From the NCBI GenBank assembly GCA_024998705.1, contig JACOEF010000479.1:1-13800 (forward strand): a DNA stretch of 13,800 nt, written 5' to 3'. Below, piece by piece: positions 7,539 through 13,211 of the stretch (position 1 is its first letter; each line of letters opens with the position of its first letter). The DNA is from Nitrospira sp. Lineage in GTDB: Bacteria > Nitrospirota > Nitrospiria > Nitrospirales > Nitrospiraceae. The translations under genes were made by a program, and so were the position numbers. Under the pieces are notes generated by a model, which was not told the DNA's origin, ran no database searches, and saw nothing but the letters and a program-made list of their open reading frames with translations.

Positions 7539-8471
7539 GTGGACCTCCTTGGTTGGTGACACGATTGGGACGGGAACAGGCCGATGATCCATAACAGCTG
7601 GCGGTTGGCCGGTGATGCGTGGCGAGGCGGATAAGGCTGCGCCACCGCGGGATGGTTTCGCCCAGACATATTGAAGGTCGGGAAGCAGATGGTCGATCAG
7701 GGGCACAAGCGGCGTGCAGATGATCAACCCCCACAGTGGCCCATTCGGCTGGAACAATCCGAACTGGACGTAGAGCGCGGCGAGGGCGACACAGAGCGCA
7801 TAGACCATCCGGCCGGTCCGGGAGTCCGGTGTGGTTTTCGGATCCGAAATCATGAAGAAGGGGAAGATGAGCAGGGCGCCACTTTCGAGCTGATGCCATG
7901 GAATGGCCAGTGGATCGCCTAGCCGGAGGGCGCGTGTGATCAAGAGGCCGACGTAGGAGCCGAGAAACGCGAGCGTCACATCCGCCCGTGCGGCGCGCGT
8001 GACGACCAGGCTGCCGAGGCAGGCGATGAGAAAGCCGAACCAGGCGACCTGCCCCCACTGCCCCGGCGAGATCCAGCCGAGACCTGTGGCGACCATGACG
8101 GCAAGGGCGAGATTCGTTGGATTGAAGAGGTGCTTGTTATTCCAACGAAAGACGAACTTGCTGCCGATGGCAATGAGCGAAGCCAGTCCCGCAATGGCGA
8201 GGTGATCGGTGCGGAGGAGCAGGCAGAGCGACAAGGAAGAAATGAAGGCGCTCTTGGGATCGAAGTATGGAAGTTTGGCAAGGCGTGTTCCGAGATATTG
8301 AGTAAACAACGCCGTGCCGATAGTGACGGCGATCTGCCAGAGTGAGATGTCGAAATGCAGCCAGAAGAAGCCGTACGTCAGCAAGGCTCCCAGGCTGGCG
8401 ATCTGATACAGGCGGGGATAGTGCCCGTTCGCTGATGGGTTCGAGTGGGATGTGCCCTGGGCTTGCGCCAT
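6192..8471 (-). CDS. RnfD/NQR2-like membrane protein joined in frame to a DUF2330 protein
   Basis: One open frame of 759 codons with two recognisable parts. Residues 1 to about 270 are a multi-pass membrane protein (about eight hydrophobic segments) of the NQR2/RnfD/RnfE family, shown by KHLFNPTNLAL (113-123) and ISDPKTTPDSRTGR (208-221). I do not see the SGAT-type motif that carries covalent FMN in true RnfD/NqrB, and no other rnf or nqr genes are near. Residues 271-311 are a Pro/Ala/Ser-rich tail. From Met312 the DUF2330 part begins with its own signal sequence (SLLFTLGLLAWSGEASA) and FCGFYV. It continues with NKASAVAIARHNNKTVITM, the DFKGDVKEFALVVPVPT core and a late WCDPCA CxxC. The ATG at 8469-8471 follows GGAGGA by 4 bases. 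Met312 also has a strong ribosome site, so two separate proteins may be made from this frame. DUF2330 should face the periplasm either way; its function is unknown. Confidence 0.85.
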   Translation of the reverse strand: MAQAQGTSHSNPSANGHYPRLYQIASLGALLTYGFFWLHFDISLWQIAVTIGTALFTQYLGTRLAKLPYFDPKSAFISSLSLCLLLRTDHLAIAGLASLIAIGSKFVFRWNNKHLFNPTNLALAVMVATGLGWISPGQWGQVAWFGFLIACLGSLVVTRAARADVTLAFLGSYVGLLITRALRLGDPLAIPWHQLESGALLIFPFFMISDPKTTPDSRTGRMVYALCVALAALYVQFGLFQPNGPLWGLIICTPLVPLIDHLLPDLQYVWAKPSRGGAALSASPRITGQPPAVMDHRPVPVPIVSPTKEVHMRQTIVPSLLFTLGLLAWSGEASAFCGFYVGKADTKLFNKASAVAIARHNNKTVITMANDFKGDVKEFALVVPVPTILEKEQIHVGDPAVLKHLADYSAPRLVEYFDENPCLRYELMERRSMDAMKSMAPAAAPARQRDTALGVTVEAQYTVGEYDILILSAKESHGLETWLVENGYRIPNGASAVLHSYLKQDMKFFVARVNLGEQTKLGFTHLRPLQIAFESPKFILPIRLGTVNADGAQELFIYFLTKQGRVETTNYRTVRLPEAQEIPLYVKDKFGDFYRDLFTQQVKRESERGVFMEYAWDMNWCDPCAANPLSAEELRGVGVFWQDNNERMGKSIPMSQNVFLTRLHVRYDAAHFPEDLMFQETSDRGNFQARYILRHPWTGTDECAAATVYRQQLRERYEREAQTLASLTGWNIGDIRKTMNIASLTPGEEKKWYQRLWRN
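7544..7550 (-). promoter_or_regulatory. Internal ribosome binding site for DUF2330
   Basis: The complement reads AAGGAGG, 5 bases before the ATG at 7536-7538. It lies inside the longer open frame, right before an intact signal peptide. This is the main evidence that the downstream part was, or still is, a gene of its own. Confidence 0.8.
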
Positions 8472-8475
8472 GATG

Positions 8476-8494
8476 TCCTCCGTTCACAGGAGGA
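8476..8494 (-). promoter_or_regulatory. Ribosome site inside a hairpin upstream of the RnfD-DUF2330 gene
   Basis: On the - strand the leader reads TCCTCC, a 7-base loop, GGAGGA, 4 bases, ATG. GGAGGA is the ribosome site and pairs perfectly with TCCTCC (6 bp). A closed hairpin would hide the site from the ribosome, so it could lower or regulate translation. No larger riboswitch fold is evident. Confidence 0.55.
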
Positions 8495-8514
8495 TATGGG
8501 GCGAAGAGGGCAAT

Positions 8515-8531
8515 CCTTTCACGTTGAAAAG
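8515..8531. promoter_or_regulatory. Palindrome in the leader of the RnfD-DUF2330 gene, possible operator
   Basis: CCTTTCA, CGT, TGAAAAG: 7-base arms with one mismatch and a perfect 13-base core (8517-8529). It lies between the possible -10 (8550-8555) and the start codon, a position where a repressor could act. No regulator is assigned. Confidence 0.35.
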
Positions 8532-8549
8532 CGTTGTGTAAGTGCTTGA

Positions 8550-8555
8550 ATCATA
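8550..8555 (-). promoter_or_regulatory. Possible -10 element for the RnfD-DUF2330 gene
   Basis: The complement reads TATGAT, 5 of 6 to the -10 consensus, about 80 bases before the start. There is no recognisable -35 at the expected distance; an inverted repeat (8566-8582) lies there instead, so an activator may be needed. Weak call. Confidence 0.3.
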
Positions 8556-8701
8556 ACGGAGGGCACGGCCTGTCCGTGGCCGACCTATTGAAAGGTCACG
8601 CTTGACGAAAAGCGAGCAGCTTAGGATTCGCCATGATGCGATGGAGGGAGACGGCGGCGGGATACATCAGTGCTTGCTGTGCGCCTCATCCGACGAATCG
8701 C

Positions 8702-8719
8702 GTGGCGCGACGGCGCCAC
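8702..8719. other. Perfect GC-rich hairpin
   Basis: GTGGCGC, loop GACG, GCGCCAC: seven perfect pairs. It is followed on + by an A-run and so has no T-tract after the stem on either strand, which argues against an intrinsic terminator. It may be part of a structured RNA or a protein site. Confidence 0.5.
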
Positions 8720-8860
8720 TGCAAAAAACCTTTGTGCCCATTTCTTCGATCCGTGGCGGCACGAAACGGTTTTATTGCGCACGTGTTTTTTTTTGAGCGG
8801 CCGCATAGACGTTGGAGATTTTTGCTTGATCTAGAATCCGCGATTCCGAAGACCCCCACC

Positions 8861-8888
8861 TTGCCAATTTCTTTCGTCCTGCTAGAAT
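8861..8888 (+). promoter_or_regulatory. Promoter of the DUF900-type hydrolase gene
   Basis: TTGCCA (8861-8866), a 16-base spacer, and TAGAAT (8883-8888) preceded by TG one base away (an extended -10, TGCTAGAAT). Transcription would start near 8895, about 98 bases before the ATG at 8993. Confidence 0.6.
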
Positions 8889-8992
8889 CCCCGGGTCGAT
8901 GCTATGCCGAGTCAGCGAGTTTATGTCGCTTGCAGCATTGACGCCTATCTTGTCGAATAAGCGTATTCACGGACCACCCGGGAGGCTTCACG

Positions 8993-9988
8993 ATGCTCTT
9001 CATCACCAGTAGGATGCCGACGGTGAATACCGAACCTGAACTGAATTCCAACTTCGTCTTTGATCTTGGAAACAACTCATCCAGCCGTGGATTTTTCTGC
9101 TGCAACCGGATCAAAAAAGGTGTGGCTGAGGAAATCGGCAGCAATAAGTTTTTGGCGGCGATCAAGGCGTCGAAATATCGTCAAGTACTGATCTATATCC
9201 ACGGATTTTCAAATCTGCCCGAGAATGTGTTTGCTGACGCGGAGGAGTTGCAGGCGCTCTGCAACAAAGAGAAAAACGGGGAGTTGCTCGTCGTCCCTAT
9301 CGTGTGGCCCTGCGATAACGACTTGGGCCTTGTCAAAGATTATTGGGACGATCAAAAGTCGGCGGACCAAAGCGCCTTCGCGTTCGCCCGCATGTTCCAG
9401 AAGTTCATGGAATGGAGGAGTTCGTCCGACGAGAACCCCGATGAGGATCCTTGCCTGAAGCGGATCAATATTCTGGCTCACTCCATGGGTAATCGCGTGC
9501 TTCGTCAGACATTGAGTCTCTGGCATAAATATGATCAACCGGGCGGGTTGCCGCTCCTATTCAGAAATACGTTTTTGGTCGCGGCGGATATCCTGAATGA
9601 GTCCTTGCACAAGGGGCAATCGGGTGAACTGATCAGCCATGCCTCCCGCAACGTGGTGGTGTATTTCGCGTCCGACGACCTGGCGTTACGCGCGAGTAAA
9701 GTCTCGAATCTCAAGAACGCCGAAGCGTCTCGACGCCTCGGGCACAGCGGACCGGAGGATATGGAGCAAACGCCCAAGAACGTCTATGCGATCGACTGCG
9801 ATGACGTGAACACCGTGTACGATCCGCCGAAAGGGCATTCGTATTTCAGGTCGGGAAGAAAAAAAGGCGAACCCGGCGTGGTCTTCGAGCACATCTTCCA
9901 AACGGTCCTCACCGGCCGCGTGTTCCCGAACGATGAGTCCAGGAAGTCGAGCATTCTGGAATTGCCCCGATCGAGATCAAAGTCCTGA
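8993..9988 (+). CDS. DUF900-type alpha/beta hydrolase
   Basis: A 331-residue putative serine hydrolase of the DUF900 branch of the alpha/beta hydrolase fold. The strand VLIYIHGF (65-72) gives the oxyanion-hole HG. LAHSMGN (161-167) is the nucleophile elbow with Ser164. An acid is expected in LVAAD (Asp199) or in YFASDDLAL (Asp228/229), and GHSYF (281-285) supplies the catalytic His282. All parts of a triad are therefore visible. There is no signal peptide or membrane segment, so it is probably cytoplasmic; the substrate is unknown. The start is ATG 8993, with GGAGG at 8981-8985, 7 bases upstream. It has its own promoter and no operon partner. Third-position GC appears somewhat lower than in the helicase gene, and the N-terminal 60 residues are not recognised. 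Confidence 0.85.
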   Translation: MLFITSRMPTVNTEPELNSNFVFDLGNNSSSRGFFCCNRIKKGVAEEIGSNKFLAAIKASKYRQVLIYIHGFSNLPENVFADAEELQALCNKEKNGELLVVPIVWPCDNDLGLVKDYWDDQKSADQSAFAFARMFQKFMEWRSSSDENPDEDPCLKRINILAHSMGNRVLRQTLSLWHKYDQPGGLPLLFRNTFLVAADILNESLHKGQSGELISHASRNVVVYFASDDLALRASKVSNLKNAEASRRLGHSGPEDMEQTPKNVYAIDCDDVNTVYDPPKGHSYFRSGRKKGEPGVVFEHIFQTVLTGRVFPNDESRKSSILELPRSRSKS

Positions 9989-9999
9989 GCGGCTCATTT

Positions 10000-10024
10000 G
10001 ATGGGGGGAGGCGGGCCCCTCATC
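10000..10024 (+). terminator. Hairpin after the hydrolase gene, possible terminator
   Basis: GATGGGG(G) pairs with CCCC-T-CATC, giving eight pairs with one bulged T and a loop of about eight bases, 11 bases after the TGA stop. No T-run follows. A second, shorter hairpin, GGAGG/CCTCC, lies at 10048-10062. Confidence 0.35.
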
Positions 10025-10088
10025 GCGGTTGTACGGAGGTCAGTGAAGGAGGTGTCTCCTCCAGTAACTCCATCGAAGCCTTACGTGC

Positions 10089-10118
10089 CTGCCATCCCTG
10101 CAGTCTCTCCGGTATAAT
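10089..10118 (+). promoter_or_regulatory. Promoter directly abutting a start codon
   Basis: CTGCCA (10089-10094, 4 of 6 to TTGACA), an 18-base spacer, and a perfect TATAAT (10113-10118). The expected transcription start is about 10125-10126, which is the A of the ATG at 10126, so the mRNA would be leaderless. Confidence 0.6.
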
Positions 10119-10125
10119 CCGCCCC

Positions 10126-10488
10126 ATGCTTGAGCTGCTCCTCGTCATCGGGGGCCTGGTGGTGATCGGCCTGATCGGCTTGTTGGCGGTTGTTCTCACC
10201 CCGCCCCTAATGGTTGAGTTGGGCCTCTGGGGATTGGCGATCGGCTTGCTCATCGGCATCCCGACCGGCTGGGGGTACCACGTGGTGCTCTACCGGACCT
10301 TGGCGGTACGGATTGGGCTTCCATCCCGGTGGTGGCACCGGCCGGTAGAGCTGCATCCGCTCCTGACGCCGCGCGAATATCAGGAGGTACGGCCCTGGTT
10401 TGTAGGGGGTGCGCTGGGGTTTTTTCTATGCCTCGCCGGAGGTGTGGCGGCGATTGCCGGCATGTTGATGATGCGCTTCTATCCGTAA
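10126..10488 (+). CDS. Small membrane protein of unknown function
   Basis: A 120-residue hydrophobic protein I do not recognise. Three membrane segments are visible: residues about 4-26 (LLLVIGGLVVIGLIGLLAVV), 33-55 (LWGLAIGLLIGIP) and 91-115 (WFVGGALGFFLCLAGGVAAI). A polar loop of about 35 residues between segments 2 and 3 has WWHRP, LHPLLTP and REYQEVRPW. No ribosome site precedes the ATG. Instead a perfect TATAAT lies 8 bases upstream, so the message is probably leaderless and the ATG is kept. An alternative start is the GTG at 10159. The Crp-type gene begins 49 bases after its stop and may be co-transcribed. Confidence 0.7.
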   Translation: MLELLLVIGGLVVIGLIGLLAVVLTPPLMVELGLWGLAIGLLIGIPTGWGYHVVLYRTLAVRIGLPSRWWHRPVELHPLLTPREYQEVRPWFVGGALGFFLCLAGGVAAIAGMLMMRFYP

Positions 10489-10537
10489 CGCACCGGTTGA
10501 GGTCCCGGCTCCTTCCGGCTACTTTGCTTGGATCGTC

Positions 10538-11218
10538 ATGATGAAGGCGAGTGATTTTCAGCAGTGCCCCTTCCTGGTCGGTGTGCCCATTGAGACGCTT
10601 CGCCGTGAATGTCCCGGGGCTCGGGTCGTGGCGGTGCGGCATCGTGGCACGTTCTATCGGCAGGGTGATTCCGGGCAGGCCCTGTGGTGGGTCTTGCAGG
10701 GACAGGTGACGCTGGCGCGCGTGAATCAGGACGGGGCCGCCTTTACCACAGCGGCCCTCAGCGCGGGGCAATGTTTCGGGCCGGCCTTAAGTGGCGTCGA
10801 TGAAGCGGAGGATACGGCAAAGGCCAAGGGGGCGGCCATGATCTGGCGCGTGCCGATGGAGGAATTTCGCCGCCTGTTGCTCCATCACCCCGCGCTGTCC
10901 TGGGAATTTGTCTCGTTGCTTGCCAGACGGCAACGCCGGGTGACCCGCCGGCTCGAAGGGTTCGCATTGAAGGGGACGGAGGCGCGTCTGGCCGAGATGT
11001 TCCATGACCTGTCGGTAGGCTTCGCAACCCGCTGCGAGCATGGGTTCGGGCAGCACCTCCGCCTCACTCAGCAGGAACTCGCCGACCTGGGCGGGGCGAG
11101 CCGGCCTGTGGTCAGCACCATTCTCAACCGGCTTCGTGATCAGGGCGTATTGGGATACAACCGTGAGTATGTCTGTGTGCGACGGATTGCCGACATCGAG
11201 CGCCTGATCGAGACGTGA
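10538..11218 (+). CDS. Crp/Fnr-family transcriptional regulator
   Basis: A 226-residue DNA-binding regulator. Residues about 10-110 form the cyclic-nucleotide-binding-type beta barrel (FYRQGDSGQALWWVLQGQVT). A long dimer helix follows (about 112-140). Residues 176-205 (LTQQELADLGGASRPVVST and NRLRDQGVL) are the Crp-type helix-turn-helix, with recognition helix ASRPVVSTILNRL. The cAMP-contact pattern of E. coli Crp (GE...RSA) is replaced by SAGQCFGPALSG, so a different signal or none is likely. Cysteines 10, 25, 79, 166 and 213 do not form the FNR iron-sulfur pattern. Start ATG 10538 or ATG 10541; neither has a good ribosome site, which fits translational coupling or a very short leader. An imperfect palindrome at 11228-11251 just past its stop is a possible target. 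Confidence 0.9.
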   Translation: MMKASDFQQCPFLVGVPIETLRRECPGARVVAVRHRGTFYRQGDSGQALWWVLQGQVTLARVNQDGAAFTTAALSAGQCFGPALSGVDEAEDTAKAKGAAMIWRVPMEEFRRLLLHHPALSWEFVSLLARRQRRVTRRLEGFALKGTEARLAEMFHDLSVGFATRCEHGFGQHLRLTQQELADLGGASRPVVSTILNRLRDQGVLGYNREYVCVRRIADIERLIET

Positions 11219-11227
11219 ACGACTCAC

Positions 11228-11251
11228 CGACTGTCATCTATCGAACAGACG
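11228..11251. promoter_or_regulatory. Imperfect palindrome, possible Crp-type operator
   Basis: CGaCTGT, 10 bases, ACAGaCG: 24 bases with six matching pairs per side around one mismatch. The size and two-half-site layout suit a Crp-family dimer. It lies between the regulator gene and the next gene, 86 bases before that gene's start. The half-site is not the E. coli Crp or Fnr consensus. Confidence 0.3.
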
Positions 11252-11265
11252 GCCGCGGTTCGGCC
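11251..11265 (+). terminator. Small hairpin after the Crp-type gene
   Basis: GGCCG, loop CGGTT, CGGCC: five perfect GC pairs, 33 bases after the regulator's stop. No T-run follows, so it is at best a weak terminator. Confidence 0.25.
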
Positions 11266-11336
11266 TGGTAGGGTGGCGTCAAGTTCCCATGGCGGGGCTT
11301 CGACGCGGCGATTCCGCGCATTCACAGGGAGGGACC

Positions 11337-11624
11337 ATGACGAAAGCCTATCTCGAAATCACCTTGAAGATCACACCTGCAAATCGTGCTAAGGCCGGGG
11401 CGGTGTATACACAGTACAAACAGCCCTTTCTGACCACGATTCCTGGCGCACAGTCCAAAGCGTTGCTCATTCGCGACGAGGATGTGCAGGTGTTGCATGG
11501 ATTTGATTCGCGCGCTCACTCGGAGCAATACCTCACGAGTGCACTGTTCAGTCACGATGTGGTCGGCGCGTTGCAGCCGTATCTCGCGGCAGACCCGGAG
11601 ATTAGGATCTACGACGCGCAGTAG
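11337..11624 (+). CDS. Small protein resembling dimeric alpha-beta barrel (ABM-like)
   Basis: A 95-residue soluble protein. The pattern is beta (AYLEITLKI), helix (PANRAKAGAVYTQYKQPFL), beta (AQSKALLIRDEDVQVLHGF), helix (SRAHSEQYLTSALFSHDVV), beta (EIRIYDAQ). This order and length fit the dimeric alpha-beta barrel superfamily that includes antibiotic-biosynthesis-monooxygenase-like and stress-response proteins. The fold is inferred from the pattern only and no catalytic residue can be assigned. The start is ATG 11337, because GGGAGGG at 11327-11333 lies just upstream; the longer frame from 11289 has no such site and adds an unlikely 16 residues. It is probably monocistronic and faces the convergent anti-sigma gene. 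Confidence 0.75.
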   Translation: MTKAYLEITLKITPANRAKAGAVYTQYKQPFLTTIPGAQSKALLIRDEDVQVLHGFDSRAHSEQYLTSALFSHDVVGALQPYLAADPEIRIYDAQ

Positions 11625-11646
11625 GTTGCACAGATGCCTGCAGCCC

Positions 11647-11663
11647 CCGTCATGGCCTGACGG
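11647..11663. terminator. Hairpin between convergent genes, possible bidirectional terminator
   Basis: CCGTCA, loop TGGCC, TGACGG: six perfect pairs, in the 73-base gap between the ABM-like gene and the anti-sigma gene. It has no T-run. The position between two converging stops is the main support. Confidence 0.45.
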
Positions 11664-11697
11664 CAGATCGCCGCTTCGTGCCATGCCGGCAGCAGGG

Positions 11698-13089
11698 TCA
11701 CTGGCTGATGGGAATTTCCACGGCCAGTTGGGCGCTGGTCGAGGGATCTTGGCTCACGACGTAGGTGGCCTGTTCCTGTGCGCCTGCTGCGTCGACGGGC
11801 GAGATCGATTCGATGAGCAGGTTGGCTGAGAAGCGATCGAGCATGCCGACTTCCTGCATGGTCAAGGGGCCGAATGGTTTCGGAGAGAGACGGATAATGA
11901 GGTCGAGTACTCCGTTTTCTGCCGGGGGAGGTAAGGGAATGTCGCTTCGTTTTCCCGCCAGCAGCTTGAGAGAGATTTTACCCGTCTCCTGTGGTGGCCA
12001 CCACAGTCTGGTGCCGGCGGAGCCGAGATTTTGAAGGACTTGCAGATACGCATCCTGAGTCGTCTCCACCGTGATGCGCACCGGCTCTTTACTTCCGGCA
12101 GCGATGGCGGCATCCACTTCCCGGCTCTGTCCGTCGGGGCCCTTTGTCACAAAGCTATACCGTAGACCTAACGGCCTGACACGACTAATGTCGCCCGCAG
12201 AATTTCCCGCCGGCGTCGACGGTTCCGATTTCCGTGCGAGCCGGCCGGCCTCCTCGCTCTCTTGCGCCCGACCGCTTGTATCGACACGCGGGCACGCGTC
12301 GCCATAGCAGAGTGCGCGGGCACTTTGTTTTGTGGCGAGCGCGCGTGCGGCCGGCGCCGGTGGCGGAGCCGTTGCCGGGGCAGCGGCTGGTGGCGGTGCA
12401 TGAAGCGAGAGGGGTTTGTCGGGTGATGCGGCTGCCTGTTCCGCCGGCCTGCCCGGTGTTGCGGCAGGAGCGGATTTCGGTGATTCGTCGTGTTCGCGCG
12501 GCGATCCAGCGCGATCGCTCGCCGTTTCAGCGGCGCGCTGGTCTGGCAGCGTTGCCGTTGCGGATCGTTCCCGCTTGGCAACCTTGTCGGTGAGCACATT
12601 CTTCTTCGATGGCGCCTGCCTTGGTTCGCCAGGCGCTTGTGCTTTGAGCCGTGATTCCGCCTCGGGCGATCGGAGGGAGTCGGACGGTTGAGGGGCCTGG
12701 ACCGATGGCGCGGCTTGCCGGGCGTCCTCAGTCGCCACCGGTCTGGCGGCTCGATCGAGACTTTCCTGGTAGATTCTGGTACCGAACGTGAGCGCGAAGA
12801 TGACGGCGGCAAGAACGCCTGCGAAGGCGAGCCCAGCCGGTCGTTTAAACCAGGCCCACCAGGGAAGCGAATCACCGGCCTTGGATGTGCTGGGCCGCGT
12901 GAGTGTTTCCAGCAGCTTTCGGCGCACGGCGGGATCGGAGAGCAATTCTTTCAACGCCTGTTCATCCGCCAGGGCGTTAAAGAGTTGCTGGTCTTGCAAG
13001 GCGGCTTTGTAGAGTTGTGAACGCTCCTCCGGCGTCAGCGTATTCGCGGCGAATCCACCGAGTAATTTTTCGAGATCGTGCTCAGGCAT
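11698..13089 (-). CDS. Membrane anti-sigma-factor-like protein
   Basis: A 463-residue protein encoded directly after an ECF-type sigma factor on the same strand. Residues 1-75 are a cytoplasmic helical domain (EHDLEKLLGGFAANTLTPEE, then ALADEQALKELLSDP) of the kind that holds a sigma factor, but without the HxxxCxxC zinc motif. One membrane segment follows (about 84-104, PAGLAFAGVLAAVIFALTFG). Residues about 115-280 are a low-complexity Ala/Pro/Ser/Arg linker. Residues about 315-463 form a compact outer domain (VRITVETTQDAYLQVLQNLG, LWWPPQETGKISLKL) that resembles DUF4384-type beta domains. It probably keeps the sigma factor inactive until an envelope signal arrives; that role is inferred from order and topology. 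The start ATG at 13087-13089 has no ribosome site because the leader is filled by a repeat fragment. The N-terminus fits the family, so the start is kept. Confidence 0.8.
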   Translation of the reverse strand: MPEHDLEKLLGGFAANTLTPEERSQLYKAALQDQQLFNALADEQALKELLSDPAVRRKLLETLTRPSTSKAGDSLPWWAWFKRPAGLAFAGVLAAVIFALTFGTRIYQESLDRAARPVATEDARQAAPSVQAPQPSDSLRSPEAESRLKAQAPGEPRQAPSKKNVLTDKVAKRERSATATLPDQRAAETASDRAGSPREHDESPKSAPAATPGRPAEQAAASPDKPLSLHAPPPAAAPATAPPPAPAARALATKQSARALCYGDACPRVDTSGRAQESEEAGRLARKSEPSTPAGNSAGDISRVRPLGLRYSFVTKGPDGQSREVDAAIAAGSKEPVRITVETTQDAYLQVLQNLGSAGTRLWWPPQETGKISLKLLAGKRSDIPLPPPAENGVLDLIIRLSPKPFGPLTMQEVGMLDRFSANLLIESISPVDAAGAQEQATYVVSQDPSTSAQLAVEIPISQ

Positions 13090-13095
13090 ACAAGG

Positions 13096-13120
13096 TCGTC
13101 GTTCGTGAAGCGTATCTCGT
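13096..13120. repeat. Fragment of the composite repeat in the anti-sigma gene leader
   Basis: TCGTCGTTCGT (13096-13106) is the exact reverse complement of 401-411. GTGAAGCGTATCTCG (13105-13119) matches 375-389 at 14 of 15 bases. It lies 6 bases before the anti-sigma ATG on that gene's strand, in the place where a ribosome site would be. Confidence 0.65.
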
Positions 13121-13211
13121 GAACCGATGGATCTGTCCGGTCATGTCGCACTGAACCGGAGACTCGTGTCACTCCTCATCATTCCCACGTGCCGCCCATT
13201 AAACTCAACAA

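Larger units (their letters stand above)
8472..8992. other. 521-base intergenic region between divergent genes
   Basis: No convincing gene on either strand; the short open frames here have no family-like sequence and no ribosome site. The region holds a series of short inverted repeats: 8476-8494 (6 bp), 8515-8531 (7 bp, one mismatch; core TTTCA-CGT-TGAAA), 8566-8582 (CGGCC/GGCCG), 8582-8597 (GACCT/AGGTC) and 8702-8719 (7 bp perfect). It also has a run of nine T at 8786-8794, two copies of CTAGAATCC (8831-8839 and 8882-8890), and the promoter of the DUF900-type gene. It could hide a small RNA. Confidence 0.6.

Noticed and set aside
8760..8795. T-run at 8786-8794 as an intrinsic terminator
   Set aside because: The only stem before it is short, bulged and has a loop of about 19 bases, and no gene on + ends there.
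8633..8941. A 102-codon + frame in the intergenic region
   Set aside because: No family-like sequence, no ribosome site, and it runs through the hydrolase promoter and several inverted repeats.
11289..11336. Upstream start for the ABM-like protein
   Set aside because: The extra 16 residues are not fold-like, and the good ribosome site GGGAGGG lies directly before ATG 11337.
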